Notes under the pieces: generated by a model
What the model was told of the DNA's origin: nothing
The model's input: only the letters and a program-made list of their open reading frames with translations
The model's database searches: none
Source: Dactylosporangium sp040605635
GTDB taxonomy: Bacteria; Actinomycetota; Actinomycetes; Mycobacteriales; Micromonosporaceae
Length of the DNA stretch: 64,000 nucleotides
Assembly (NCBI RefSeq): GCF_040605635.1
Contig: NZ_JBEXDG010000005.1
Location: forward strand, 124,001-188,000
Reading direction: 5' to 3'
Shown: piece after piece, positions 9,583 through 18,447 of the stretch
How the letters are laid out: each line of letters opens with the position of its first letter
How positions within the stretch are numbered: the first letter of the stretch is position 1
Position numbers and translations under genes: made by a program

Positions 9583-9601
9583 CTTCTACGTCTTGTAGAA
9601 G
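9583..9601. promoter_or_regulatory. Probable PadR-type operator
   Basis: CTTCTAC and GTAGAAG form a perfect 7-5-7 inverted repeat in an AT-richer patch 24 bp before the PadR-like gene. Spacing and symmetry fit PadR boxes, so autoregulation is likely. Confidence 0.6.
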
Positions 9602-9625
9602 TTCGGCGGGAGGTGCCTGGCGTTG

Positions 9626-10129
9626 GTGCTGGACGACATCCTGCTCGCCCTGCTCGGCGGCCGGGACGGCAGCGCGTGGGAGCTGATGCAGCGCCACGAC
9701 GAGCTCTTCGGCGGTGCCCACCGGATGGACATCGTCCGGGTGATGGCGGCGGTGACCCGGTTGGAGCGGGCCGGCTTCCTTCGCGTGGACGCCGCTGTGC
9801 CGGAACGCATGGCCAGCGGTAACCGGCGCACCTGCTCGCTCACCGCCGCCGGTCGCCAGCGGCAGCGGGCCTGGCTGTGCGAGTTCAACCCGGACGTCAG
9901 CGTCGAGGACGTCTATGTCCGCGGGATGCTGGCGGTGCAGACCGCCGACGAGGAGACGTTCGAGACGTTCGTGCGCAACGGGCTCACCGCCACCCGGGTG
10001 CGGATGCACACGCTCACCGACGACGTCGCCGGGGCGAAGGCCGCCTTCGAACGCGAAACCGTCCGGGCCCTGGCGCTGTGGCTGCACCAGCTGCCCGACC
10101 ACCGGGCGCCCCGGTCCGCCGCCGGCTGA
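9626..10129 (+). CDS. PadR-like transcriptional regulator
   Basis: A 167-residue protein: a winged helix (DDILLALLGGRDGSAWELMQ, then VTRLERAGFLRVDA and the wing NRRTCSLTAAGRQ) followed by a helical C-terminal half. That domain order matches PadR family members, though the recognition helix region is divergent. The GTG at 9626 (or TTG one codon earlier) follows GGAGGT at 9609-9614. It stands alone between BlaI and a NagZ-like gene. Target genes other than itself cannot be told. Its 3' end is partly duplicated downstream at 10186-10208. Confidence 0.7.
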   Translation: MLDDILLALLGGRDGSAWELMQRHDELFGGAHRMDIVRVMAAVTRLERAGFLRVDAAVPERMASGNRRTCSLTAAGRQRQRAWLCEFNPDVSVEDVYVRGMLAVQTADEETFETFVRNGLTATRVRMHTLTDDVAGAKAAFERETVRALALWLHQLPDHRAPRSAAG

Positions 10130-10208
10130 CGAGCACGCCCCGGCGCGGTCCGGCCCCGTCCGCCGTCCGGATGGCGAGCGCGGTCCGGTCTGCCGTCGGC
10201 TGACGGGC
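10112..10208. repeat. Partial duplication of a gene 3' end
   Basis: The last bases of the PadR-like gene (10112-10134, ending CGGCTGACGAGC) recur at 10186-10208 with about 20 of 23 identities. GCGCGGTCCGG also repeats at 10144 and 10178. The result is a short irregular repeat patch filling the gap before the NagZ-like gene. Confidence 0.5.
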
Positions 10209-10267
10209 GCGGCCCGGGTACCGTCCATCGGGTCGGGCATCCAGCGAACCCACGGACGGAGCGGCCC

Positions 10268-11506
10268 ATGGCTCGCCATCGTGGCCGGATCGGCCCGTTC
10301 CCCAGATGGGCCGTCGCCGTCGCCGCCGTGCTGCTGGTCGCCGCCGGCGCGGCGCTGTGGTTCGTCGCGGCCCGCCGCGACACGCCCAACTCCGGCGCGC
10401 GTCCGCCCGGCGCCGCGCCCGGCTCGTCGTCGGCCGGGTCGCCGTCGGCGTCGCCGAGCGCCGACTGCGCCGCGACCCTCGCCACGAAGCTGACCCTGGA
10501 GCAGCAGGTCGGGCAGCTGGTCATGATCGGCACCCCGATCGGGACGCCGCTCAACGCGGTGCAGGCGATCCAGCGGTACCAGCTCGGCGGCATCTTCCTG
10601 GCGGGCCGCAGCACCGCATCGGCGGCGTCACTGCAGCAGTCGATCGGCCAGCTGCAGGCGGCCGCGGCCAAGTCGTCCGGGCTGGGCCTGCAGATCGGCG
10701 TCGACCAGGAGGGCGGCCAGGTGCAGACCCTCAAGGGCACCGACTTCCCGCTCATCCCGTCGGCGGTCAACCAGGGCAAACTCGACGACGCGACCTTGAA
10801 GTCCCGCACCGCGGAATGGGCCGGCCGGTTGAAGGCCATCGGTGTGACGATCGACCTCGCCCCCGTCGCCGACGTGGTCCCGGCGAGCGTCGGCAAGGCC
10901 AACCCGCCGATCGGCGGCTTCGACCGGCAGTACGGCGCCACCCCCGAGCCGGTCGCCGCCGACGTCGCGACCGTCGTGACCGCGATCCAGGGCGCCGGCG
11001 TCCTCGCCACGGTCAAGCACTTCCCGGGTCTCGGCCGCGTGCGCGTCAACACCGACACGTCCACCGGCGCCCGGGACGATGTGACGACCGCCGACGACCC
11101 CGCGCTGCAGCCGTTCGTCAGCGGCATCTCCGCCGGTACCGCCGCCGTCATGATCTCCTCGGCGACCTATCCGAAGCTGGACGCCGCGAACGTCGCCGCG
11201 TTCTCCACGCCGATCGTCACCGGCCTGCTGCGCCAGAAACTCGGCTTCGACGGGCTGGTGCTCTCCGACGACCTGGGCGCCGCCGTCGCCGTCAACGCCG
11301 TCCCGCTCGGGCAGCGCGCGGTGCGGTTCGTCAAGGCCGGCGGCGACGTCGCGCTGTCGGTGAAGCTGTCCGACGCCGGTCCCTGGACCGACGCGCTGCT
11401 GGCCGCGGCGAAGGCCGACCCGGCGTTCGCCGCCCGGGTGACCGAGTCGGCGACCCGGGTCGTGCGCGCCAAGCTGCGCGCCGGCCTGGCCAGATGTGGA
11501 GGCTGA
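10268..11506 (+). CDS. Glycoside hydrolase family 3, NagZ-like beta-N-acetylhexosaminidase
   Basis: A 412-residue exported or membrane-anchored GH3 enzyme that would release N-acetylglucosamine from muropeptides or chitin fragments. One N-terminal helix (residues 15-36) is followed by a Ser/Pro/Gly linker and a TIM barrel: LEQQVGQLVMIGTP, GVDQEGGQVQTL, TVKHFPGLGRV and the nucleophile motif LVLSDDLGA. The usual NagZ KHFPGHG...H element is altered (KHFPGLG), so activity may differ from classical NagZ. No second GH3 domain is present, as in NagZ. Followed closely by the DUF4184 gene. Confidence 0.85.
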   Translation: MARHRGRIGPFPRWAVAVAAVLLVAAGAALWFVAARRDTPNSGARPPGAAPGSSSAGSPSASPSADCAATLATKLTLEQQVGQLVMIGTPIGTPLNAVQAIQRYQLGGIFLAGRSTASAASLQQSIGQLQAAAAKSSGLGLQIGVDQEGGQVQTLKGTDFPLIPSAVNQGKLDDATLKSRTAEWAGRLKAIGVTIDLAPVADVVPASVGKANPPIGGFDRQYGATPEPVAADVATVVTAIQGAGVLATVKHFPGLGRVRVNTDTSTGARDDVTTADDPALQPFVSGISAGTAAVMISSATYPKLDAANVAAFSTPIVTGLLRQKLGFDGLVLSDDLGAAVAVNAVPLGQRAVRFVKAGGDVALSVKLSDAGPWTDALLAAAKADPAFAARVTESATRVVRAKLRAGLARCGG

Positions 11507-11508
11507 CG

Positions 11509-12285
11509 TTGCCCGCTACCTTCCCCTCGCACGCCGCCGCGGTCCTGCCGCTGAAGCTGTGGAAGCCCACCTGGTTCGACGGGGTCGCGCTGGTCATCGG
11601 CGCCGCCGCGCCCGATCTGCCCTATGCGATGGGCAGCGGTCGCCCGCCGTACACCTGCGGCCACACCTGGTGGGGGGTCCTGGCGAGCGTGCCGGTCACC
11701 ACGGCCGCCACCATGCTGGTGCGCCGGGCCGCGCCCGAGGTCGCCGCGCACCTGCCGGGCCTCGGCCCGTTCAACGTCCGCGACTACGGCGTGCTCGGCG
11801 GCGTCCGGCACCCGTGGTGGGTCACGGCCGGCTCCGCGCTGCTCGGTGCGGTGAGCCACGTCGCGTGGGACCACGTCACCCACGCGTCCGTGGAGGGCAC
11901 GAAGGTCGGGATCGCCCGGCTCGACCGCGAGGTGCTGCCCGGGGTGCCGGTGTGGATGCCGCTGCACCTCGCGTCCAGCGCGGTGGGTGCGGCCGGCTGG
12001 CTGGCGATGTCCGCCCGGATCGGCCGCCGCCGGCGTCTCACCGCGTGGCACGGCCCTGCGCCGCGGGTCACCCGCCGCCCGGCGCTGTTCTGGGGCACGG
12101 CCGCGGCGGTCGGCGCCGCGGGCACGGCGGCCGCGTTCAGGGCGCCGGCGGTGCGTGACCGGATCGTGCCGTTCCTGCCCGCGATGCCCCGGCCGGCGGT
12201 GCTGTCCGCCCGCCTGCTGGGCGTGACCGCGGCGTCCCTGACGGCCGCCGCGGCCGTGCACCGCGCACTGTCCCGGCGCCGCTGA
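11509..12285 (+). CDS. DUF4184 family membrane protein
   Basis: A 258-residue integral membrane protein. I chose TTG 11509, just after a GGAGG and three bases past the upstream stop, because it gives the family's typical start (MPATFPSHAAAVLPLKLW). An ATG at 11494 would overlap the NagZ-like gene by 13 bases. Conserved polar motifs GHTWWG and SHVAWDHVTH lie between hydrophobic segments and resemble metal-binding His/Asp clusters of membrane hydrolases, but no activity is proven for DUF4184. Probably co-transcribed with the upstream gene. Confidence 0.82.
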   Translation: MPATFPSHAAAVLPLKLWKPTWFDGVALVIGAAAPDLPYAMGSGRPPYTCGHTWWGVLASVPVTTAATMLVRRAAPEVAAHLPGLGPFNVRDYGVLGGVRHPWWVTAGSALLGAVSHVAWDHVTHASVEGTKVGIARLDREVLPGVPVWMPLHLASSAVGAAGWLAMSARIGRRRRLTAWHGPAPRVTRRPALFWGTAAAVGAAGTAAAFRAPAVRDRIVPFLPAMPRPAVLSARLLGVTAASLTAAAAVHRALSRRR

Positions 12286-12395
12286 CCGCCCGTCACAGCC
12301 GTCGCCCGCCCGCCGCCGCGCGGCGCGGTCCGGTCCGGCGTGCGGTGTCGGGGCGCTGATCGGCATCGTCGTACTTCCTGTGCCGCCGACGCGGA

Positions 12396-13070
12396 TCAGG
12401 TGATCAGCCGGCCGTCGCTCATGAGGAACCGGCGGCGGCAGGCGTCGGCGACGGCCTGCTCGTGGGTGATGATGACCATGGTGGTCCCGGCGGTGTTGAG
12501 CTCGGTCAGCAGCGTCATGATCTCGGCGCTGGCGGTCGAGTCGAGGTTGCCCGTCGGCTCGTCGGCGAAGACGATGGCCGGGCGCCCGACGAGGGCCCGG
12601 GCGACGGCGACCCGTTGCCGCTCACCGCCGGACAGTTTGGTGACCCGGTGGCGCAGGCGGTGACCGAGGCCGACCCGTTCCAGGGCCTCCCGCGCGGCGG
12701 CCCGGCGGGCGGCGGCGGGCACGCCACGGTAGAGCAGGCCGTTGGCCACGTTGTCGACGGCGTCGAGCGACTCGAGGAGGAAGAACTGCTGGAAGACCAC
12801 GCCGATGCGGTGGGCGCGGACGCCGGCCAGCTCGCGGTCCGACAGCCGCTCGACCGCCAGTCCGTCGACGACGATCGAGCCCGTCGTGGGCCGGTCGAGG
12901 GTGGCCATCAGGTTGAGCAGGGTGGACTTGCCGGAGCCGGACGCTCCGCGGATGGCGAGCATGTCGCCGGCCTCGATCGACAGGTCGACACCACGGACGG
13001 ACTCGACGGGCGGCTCGCCGGGGTAGGTCTTGCGGACGTCGTGCAGTTCCAGGACGGGCACGTGCCGCAC
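12396..13070 (-). CDS. MacB/LolD-type ABC ATPase
   Basis: A 224-residue ATPase with Walker A GASGSGKSTLL, Q-loop GVVFQQFFLLESL, signature KLSGGERQRVAVARAL, Walker B IVFADEPTGNLDS and H-loop ITHE. This is the MacB/LolD subfamily that powers lipoprotein or peptide export. GTG 13070 overlaps nothing and lies just after the lipoprotein stop; GTG 13061 is an alternative. No permease follows it on this strand. The FtsX/MacB-type permease at 17111 and adaptor at 16021, on the far side of a two-component system, are the probable partners. Confidence 0.85.
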   Translation of the reverse strand: MRHVPVLELHDVRKTYPGEPPVESVRGVDLSIEAGDMLAIRGASGSGKSTLLNLMATLDRPTTGSIVVDGLAVERLSDRELAGVRAHRIGVVFQQFFLLESLDAVDNVANGLLYRGVPAAARRAAAREALERVGLGHRLRHRVTKLSGGERQRVAVARALVGRPAIVFADEPTGNLDSTASAEIMTLLTELNTAGTTMVIITHEQAVADACRRRFLMSDGRLIT

Positions 13071-13075
13071 GGGGA

Positions 13076-13582
13076 TCAGCCCTCGGCCGGCTTCGGCGGG
13101 CGCCGCTGGCCGCAGGCCTGGTCCGCGGTGGCGAAGGCCGGGTCGTGGTTGTCGGCGAGCACCCGGATCCGGTCCGGCAGGGCGAAGTCGCCGCGTTCGT
13201 CCGGGTCGGGGAAGTCCGGCAGGCCGTGCTCGCGCATGCAGGCCGCGTAGGCCCGCAGCTTCGTCATGTCCTCGGCCGTCAGGGGCTTCGCGTCGCTGAA
13301 CGCGATCTTCCAGTCGTGGACCAGTGACCGGCACGCCTCGGCAGGCAGCCAGTCGCCGATCGTGTCGGTCGGGAAGTCCCAGCGGCCCTGGTCGTCCTGC
13401 ACGGGGTCGGGGAACTGCGGAAAGCCGTTGGCCCGCTGGCATTGCGCCAGTGCGACCGCGGCGGCCTGGTTGGAGGCCCGCGTCGGCGACGGCACGGCAC
13501 CCGGTGTTCCGCCCGCGGCGTCGGCACAGCCGGCGAGGGCCACGACCGCAAGCCCGGCGACGGTGAGGTTCCGAAGAGTCAT
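13076..13582 (-). CDS. Putative lipoprotein with duplicated FPDP motif
   Basis: A 168-residue exported protein. Signal peptide and lipobox LAGC (Cys19) are clear. The mature domain has an internal duplication: CQRANGFPQFPDP near residues 48-60 and CMREHGLPDFPDP near 115-127, each a Cys-x4-Gly-x-Pro-x-Phe-Pro-Asp-Pro motif. Similar proteins often accompany MacB-type exporters in actinomycetes. Here it lies directly upstream of such an ATPase on the same strand, so a role as an exporter accessory or ligand sensor is plausible but unproven. Confidence 0.72.
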   Translation of the reverse strand: MTLRNLTVAGLAVVALAGCADAAGGTPGAVPSPTRASNQAAAVALAQCQRANGFPQFPDPVQDDQGRWDFPTDTIGDWLPAEACRSLVHDWKIAFSDAKPLTAEDMTKLRAYAACMREHGLPDFPDPDERGDFALPDRIRVLADNHDPAFATADQACGQRRPPKPAEG

Positions 13583-13678
13583 GACCCGACCATCCCCGAA
13601 CCGGTGACCGGTGACATCGCCGAAAAGTGGCCGTCGGACACCCGAAAATGGCGGGCCACCGACACCCCGGAAGGCGGG

Positions 13679-14326
13679 TCAGTCCAGCGCCTCGCCCAGC
13701 GGGACGAGGCCCTGCTGCAGGCCGAAGATCGCCGCCTGGGTGCGGTCCTGCAGTCCGAGCTTGGCCAGCACGCTGGACACGTACGACTTCACGGTCAGCT
13801 CGCCGAGTGACAGCGCCCTGGCGATCTCGCGGTTGGACCGGCCACGGGACAGCAGCGCCAGCACGTCACGCTCGCGGGCCGACAGCCGCGTCAACGGTCC
13901 CTGATCGCCGGCCCGCACACCTCGGACGAGCAGCGCGGCCACATCCGGGTCCAGCACGCTGCCGCCGGTCACCGCCGCTCGCACCGCCTCGACGACCCGG
14001 TCCACGGCGGTGCTCTTGGACAGGTAGGACACGGCGCCGGCCCGCACCGCGTCCAGCGCGCGGTCCTCGGCGGGGTATGACGTCAGGACGACGACCGCCG
14101 CCGGATCGTCGCGTTCGCGCAGCGCGTGCAGCACGCCCAGGCCGTCGAGGCCCGGCATCACCATGTCCAGCAGCACCACGTCGGGTCGCAGCCGGTCGAT
14201 GTCGGCGAGGGCGGCGGCACCGTCCGAGGACTCGCCGACCACCGTCACGTCGGCCTCCTGCTCCAGCGCGAACCGCAGCCCCTGGCGGACGACCTCGTGG
14301 TCGTCGACGACGAGCACCCGGATCAT
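13679..14326 (-). CDS. NarL/FixJ family response regulator
   Basis: A 215-residue two-domain regulator. The receiver domain has VVDDHE at 7-12 and phosphoacceptor Asp54 in VLLDMVMPG, plus the conserved Lys in YLSKS. The C-terminal LuxR helix-turn-helix reads LSARERDVLALLSRGRSNRE and then TVKSYVSSVLAKLGLQDRTQ. It overlaps the histidine kinase stop by four bases (ATGA), so it is its cognate partner. Probable target is the neighbouring MacAB-like export system. Confidence 0.93.
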   Translation of the reverse strand: MIRVLVVDDHEVVRQGLRFALEQEADVTVVGESSDGAAALADIDRLRPDVVLLDMVMPGLDGLGVLHALRERDDPAAVVVLTSYPAEDRALDAVRAGAVSYLSKSTAVDRVVEAVRAAVTGGSVLDPDVAALLVRGVRAGDQGPLTRLSARERDVLALLSRGRSNREIARALSLGELTVKSYVSSVLAKLGLQDRTQAAIFGLQQGLVPLGEALD

Positions 14327-15840
14327 GCGGCACCCACCGGCAGCAGCACCCGCACCGTCGTGCCGCGGTCCGGGGCGCTGACGACGTCGACCGTGCCGCC
14401 GAGCTCGCCGACCCGGTCACGCATCAGCCGCAGGCCCATGCCCTGACGGTCGCCGGCCGAGGCGGGGTCGAAGCCGCGGCCGTCGTCGTGGACCGTGATG
14501 GTCAGCCGTTCGCCGGTACGGGTCACCCGCAGCTCGACGCTGTCCGGCCGCCCGTGGCGCACCGCGTTGCTCAGCGCCTCCTGCACGACCCGCAGGACCG
14601 CGTGCTCGACGGGCGGGCCGAGCCGCTCCGCCTCCAGGTGCGCGGTGACGGCGACCCCGAGCCGCTCCTGGTAGCCCCGGCACAGCCCGGCGAGCGCCTC
14701 GGCCAGCCCGGCGTCCTCCAGCGCCACCGGGCGCAGCTCCAGCAGCATGGCCCGCATCTCCCGTTTCGTGCGCTCCAGCGACTGCTCCAGCGACGCCGCC
14801 TGATGCCGCAGCGCGGAGCCGTCCGGCAGCGCCTTGCGCAGCCCGCCGGCGAGCAGGCTGGCGGAGAACAGGTCCTGGGAGATCGAGTCGTGCAGCTCCC
14901 GCGTGATCCGGTTGCGTTCCGCCCGCCGGGCCTCGGCCCCCGCCGCGGCGCGTTCCGCGGCGACGGCCGTCTCGAGCCGCTCGGCCATCGCGTTGAACGA
15001 CCGCTCCAACCGGGCCACCTCGTCGTCGCCGGTGACCGGGAGCCGGGTGCGCAGGTCGCCGTCTGCCATCGCCGCCGTGCCCTGGGCCAGCCGCCGGATC
15101 CGGTGGATCAGTGGACCGGTGCTGAGCAGCCCGAACAGCGCGCCGACCGGGATCAGCATGAGCAGCACGACACCGCCCGGGACGAGCAGCCCGCCGAGCC
15201 CGGTGACCGGGTCCGCCGGGCCGGGTGCCTCCGGCGGCCCGTCCTTCCGCGCGAACGCGTCCTTGTCGATGAGCATCCGCACGTAGACGACGCCGACCAC
15301 CCGCTCCGCGCCCGCCGGGTCGGCGATCCGCACCGGGCTCGTCGCCCACGCTCCGGCGCGTCCGTCGACCGTGACGCGGCCGCCGCGGCCCGTCAGCGCT
15401 CCCGCCGCGGCCGTCACCGTGGAACCGGTCGGCAGGACGCCCTCGGCGGTGCTGCCGAGCACCCGGCCGTCGACCGTCGTCAGCGCCAGCAGGACGACCG
15501 GGTCGGCGTCGGCGGCGACCCTACCGCCGGTCTGCCCGGTCAGGCCGGCGTCGGTGAGCAGCTCGGCGTCCGACCGGCCGGGCACCGACGCGGCGGCCCG
15601 GGCCGCTCTCTCGCCGACGCCGGCAGCGGTCTCCACCGCCTGCCGCGCGACCTTGGACTGGACCGCGTCGGCCTCGGCCTCGGCGAGCCGTTGCCGGGCC
15701 TGATCGACGCTGTCCCGGGCGGCCATCATCCGCGGCAGCAGGATCGCCAGTGCCCCGGCCTCCACCACGAGCACGGCGACGGCCGACACCAGCACGTAGG
15801 ACACCGCCATGCGCGAGCGCAGGCCCAATCTGGACAGCAT
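14323..15840 (-). CDS. Sensor histidine kinase (HisKA_3, NarL type)
   Basis: A 505-residue membrane kinase. Two transmembrane helices (about 12-35 and 225-250) flank an extracytoplasmic sensor of the DUF348-like, double-PAS size class. HAMP follows (GPLIHRIRRLAQGTAAMADG), then the HisKA_3 dimerisation domain with phosphoacceptor His in RITRELHDSISQDLF and the ATPase domain (NAVRHG, DDGRGFDP, GMGLRLM). ATG 15840 sits behind GGAGGC; an ATG 12 codons earlier lacks a ribosome site. Faces the adaptor gene divergently across 180 bp in which the element CCACCTT..CGG recurs twice. Confidence 0.9.
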   Translation of the reverse strand: MLSRLGLRSRMAVSYVLVSAVAVLVVEAGALAILLPRMMAARDSVDQARQRLAEAEADAVQSKVARQAVETAAGVGERAARAAASVPGRSDAELLTDAGLTGQTGGRVAADADPVVLLALTTVDGRVLGSTAEGVLPTGSTVTAAAGALTGRGGRVTVDGRAGAWATSPVRIADPAGAERVVGVVYVRMLIDKDAFARKDGPPEAPGPADPVTGLGGLLVPGGVVLLMLIPVGALFGLLSTGPLIHRIRRLAQGTAAMADGDLRTRLPVTGDDEVARLERSFNAMAERLETAVAAERAAAGAEARRAERNRITRELHDSISQDLFSASLLAGGLRKALPDGSALRHQAASLEQSLERTKREMRAMLLELRPVALEDAGLAEALAGLCRGYQERLGVAVTAHLEAERLGPPVEHAVLRVVQEALSNAVRHGRPDSVELRVTRTGERLTITVHDDGRGFDPASAGDRQGMGLRLMRDRVGELGGTVDVVSAPDRGTTVRVLLPVGAA

Positions 15841-16020
15841 GCCGCCTCCGGGGAAGACCAGCTCCAGGCTACGCATGTGCGGGGTGGTCCGGGGGCCGCC
15901 CGGTACGGCCGTTGGTGGGTGTCCGCCCACCCACCTTCGGCGGTGCCGGACCCACCTCGACGAGCGGCGCGGGTCGGCCACCTTTCGGGGCGGTGCGCAC
16001 GCCGGTCCGGCGGCCATCGT

Positions 16021-17124
16021 ATGGGCATGAGTCGCAGGCGATCGAGAATCGTGTCCGCGGTGACCGCCGCCGGGGTGGCCGGCGTCGCGGGTGTGGCGGG
16101 CTTCGTCGCGCTGGACGGCCCCGACAGGACGAGTGCGACACCGCAGGAGGCGGCGGCGTCGGCGGCGACCGCGCAGGTCCGCCGCGGTGACGTCGCCGAG
16201 CGCCGGTGGGTCAACGGGACGCTCGGCTACGCGGGGGAGCATGTCGTCGTCGCGCCGGCGCCGGGGACGCTCACCCGGCTGCCCGTGGTCGGCTCGACCG
16301 TCGGGCGTGGCGGCGCCGTCTACGACGCCGACGGGCTGCCGGTCATCCTGCTGTACGGGGGGTTGCCGCCGTGGCGGTCGCTGCAGGCGGGGATGACCGA
16401 CGGCGCCGACGTCGAGCAGCTGGAGTCGAACCTCGTCCAGCTCGGCCACGGCGCCGGTGTCACCGTCGACCGGCACTTCACCGCGGCGACCGCGCAGGCC
16501 GTCCGCCGCTGGCAACGCGCCACGGGCCTGCCGGTGACCGGCTCGGTGCCGCTCGGCCAGGTGGTGTTCGCGCCGGAGGCGGTCCGCGTCGGCGGCACCG
16601 AGCTCGTGCCGGGTGCGCAGGTGCAGCCGGGTGGCGTGGTGCTCCGCGGTACCGGCGGAGCACCCGCCGTCACGTTCCTGCTCGTGCCCAGGCAGCTGCC
16701 GACCGCCAAGGCCGGTGACGCGGTCGCCGTCACGCTGCCCGACGGCACCACCCGCGACGGGACGATCGTCAGCATCGGCGCGGTCACGGTGCCCACCGAG
16801 GCACCCGGATCGAACGGCGGCAACAACCAGCCGACGGCGACCGTCACCGTCCGGGTCGACGGTGCGATCACCGGCTTCATGGACCAGACCCAGGTCCAGG
16901 TCGCGGTCACCGTCGCGGCCCGCACCGGCGTGCTGGCCGTGCCGGTCACCGCCCTGAACCCGGTGGCCGGCGGCACGTACCAGGTCGTGGTCCTCGACGG
17001 CGGCGGGACGCACCGGATCGACGTGACGACCGGCCTCTTCGACGAGCGGACCGGGCTCGTCGAGGTCGACGGGCCCGGCCTGACCGAGGGCCAGCAGGTG
17101 CGGGTGCCGCGTGCGACCTCGTGA
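16021..17124 (+). CDS. MacA/HlyD-like adaptor with peptidoglycan-binding domain
   Basis: A 367-residue membrane-anchored protein: one N-terminal helix (about 12-30), then a lipoyl/barrel-sandwich half (HVVVAPAPGTLTRLPVVGST), a peptidoglycan-binding domain 1 (DVEQLESNLVQLG to AVRRWQRATGLPVTG), and the second half of the adaptor with a long beta domain. Domain order matches actinobacterial periplasmic-adaptor-type proteins that couple MacB permeases to the wall. ATG 16021 or 16027 may start it. Overlaps the permease start by 14 bp, so the two form an operon. Confidence 0.82.
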   Translation: MGMSRRRSRIVSAVTAAGVAGVAGVAGFVALDGPDRTSATPQEAAASAATAQVRRGDVAERRWVNGTLGYAGEHVVVAPAPGTLTRLPVVGSTVGRGGAVYDADGLPVILLYGGLPPWRSLQAGMTDGADVEQLESNLVQLGHGAGVTVDRHFTAATAQAVRRWQRATGLPVTGSVPLGQVVFAPEAVRVGGTELVPGAQVQPGGVVLRGTGGAPAVTFLLVPRQLPTAKAGDAVAVTLPDGTTRDGTIVSIGAVTVPTEAPGSNGGNNQPTATVTVRVDGAITGFMDQTQVQVAVTVAARTGVLAVPVTALNPVAGGTYQVVVLDGGGTHRIDVTTGLFDERTGLVEVDGPGLTEGQQVRVPRATS

Positions 17125-18310
17125 CCTTCCGCGCAGCACCCTGCGCGCCGCGGACCTGCTGCCGCTGGGCACGCTCGGGCTGCGCACCCAGACCGTCCGC
17201 GCGCTGCTGTCAGGGCTGGGCATCGCGATCGGCATCGCCTCGATCGTCGCGGTGCTCAGCGTCACCCGATCCAGCCAGTCCCACGTCCTCGACCAGCTCG
17301 ACCGGCTCGGCACCAACCTCCTCACCGTCGCCGGCGGCGAGGCCCCCGGCGGCGACGAGCAGCCGCTGCGAGCCACCGCGGCGCCGATGATCGGCCTGCT
17401 CCCGGCGGTCCGGTCGGTCGCGCCGACGGCGCAGCTCGAGACGGTCAACGTGTACCGCAACGACCACGTCCCGCGGGGCCGCACCGGCGGGATGTCCGTG
17501 CGGGCGTGCGACGCCTCGCTGCTCACCACCCTCGACGGCGCGCTGCGCACCGGCACGTTCCTGGACGACGGCCGCTATCCCGTCGCCGTGCTCGGCTCCC
17601 GGGCCGCCGGTACCCTCGGCATCGACGACGTCGGCGACGGCCCCCGGATATGGCTCGGCGGGCACTGGTTCACCGTCGTCGGCATCCTCGACCCGGTGCC
17701 GCTCGCCCCGGAGATCGACCGCTCGGCCCTCGTGTCGTTCGCGTCGGCGACGGACCTGCTCGGCTACGACGGTGCCCCGAGCCGCATCTACGTGCGGACC
17801 GACCCCGACCATGTGCCGGACGTCGCCGCGGTCCTGCACCGCGCCGCCGACCCGGAGCAGCCCTCGCTCGTCCGGGTGAGCCGCACCTCCGACGCGCTCA
17901 CCGCCCAGCTGGCCGTCAAGCAGGCAGGCGCTGGGCTCTTCCTGGGCCTCGGCGGCATCGCGCTGCTCGTCGGGGCGATCGGCATCGCCAACGTCATGGT
18001 CATCTCCGTGCTGGAACGCCGCACCGAGATCGGCGTGCGCCGCGCGCTCGGCGCCACCCGCGGCCACGTCGCCGCCCAGTTCCTGACGGAGTCCCTGATG
18101 CTGTCCGTGATCGGAGGCCTGGCCGGTGTCGCGATCGGCGTCGCGGTCACCGCCGCCGTCGCCGCCGACCGCGGCTGGACCGTCCTCGTCCCACCGCAGG
18201 CACTGTGGGGCGGCCTGGGTGTCTCGCTGGTCGCCGGAGCGCTCGCCGGCCTGTACCCGGCGCTGCGCGCCGCCGCCATCCCCCCGACCGACGCCTTGCG
18301 AACCACCTGA
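17111..18310 (+). CDS. MacB-like ABC permease
   Basis: A 399-residue permease with four helices in the MacB/FtsX layout: one near residues 30-50 (LLSGLGIAIGIASIVAVLS), a large extracytoplasmic MacB_PCD domain of about 220 residues, then three C-terminal helices. The late motif ERRTEIGVRRALGATRGHV is diagnostic. It follows and overlaps the adaptor gene. The ATPase it needs is probably the one at 12396-13070, encoded in the opposite direction on the other side of the two-component system. Confidence 0.87.
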   Translation: MRPRDLPRSTLRAADLLPLGTLGLRTQTVRALLSGLGIAIGIASIVAVLSVTRSSQSHVLDQLDRLGTNLLTVAGGEAPGGDEQPLRATAAPMIGLLPAVRSVAPTAQLETVNVYRNDHVPRGRTGGMSVRACDASLLTTLDGALRTGTFLDDGRYPVAVLGSRAAGTLGIDDVGDGPRIWLGGHWFTVVGILDPVPLAPEIDRSALVSFASATDLLGYDGAPSRIYVRTDPDHVPDVAAVLHRAADPEQPSLVRVSRTSDALTAQLAVKQAGAGLFLGLGGIALLVGAIGIANVMVISVLERRTEIGVRRALGATRGHVAAQFLTESLMLSVIGGLAGVAIGVAVTAAVAADRGWTVLVPPQALWGGLGVSLVAGALAGLYPALRAAAIPPTDALRTT

Positions 18311-18447
18311 GAGACCCGGGTCATCCCCGCGCGGCCCGAAGGGCGGGCAGCCGCACCGGCGTGGCCGTGGGCAGTCCCACCGTGGGCAGCGTGATCACCG
18401 CCTGAGCGACCCGCGCGGCCGGGGCCGGGTGCGCGGCGCCACCCGCG

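Noticed and set aside
14323..17556. Possible 1077-residue kinase extending over the adaptor gene
   Set aside because: Only the part from ATG 15840 is kinase-like. The rest is a shadow of the MacA-like gene, and a good ribosome site precedes 15840.
16021..18310. RND tripartite efflux system
   Set aside because: The permease has the MacB/FtsX layout, not the 12-helix RND fold, so the adaptor belongs to a MacAB-like ABC exporter.
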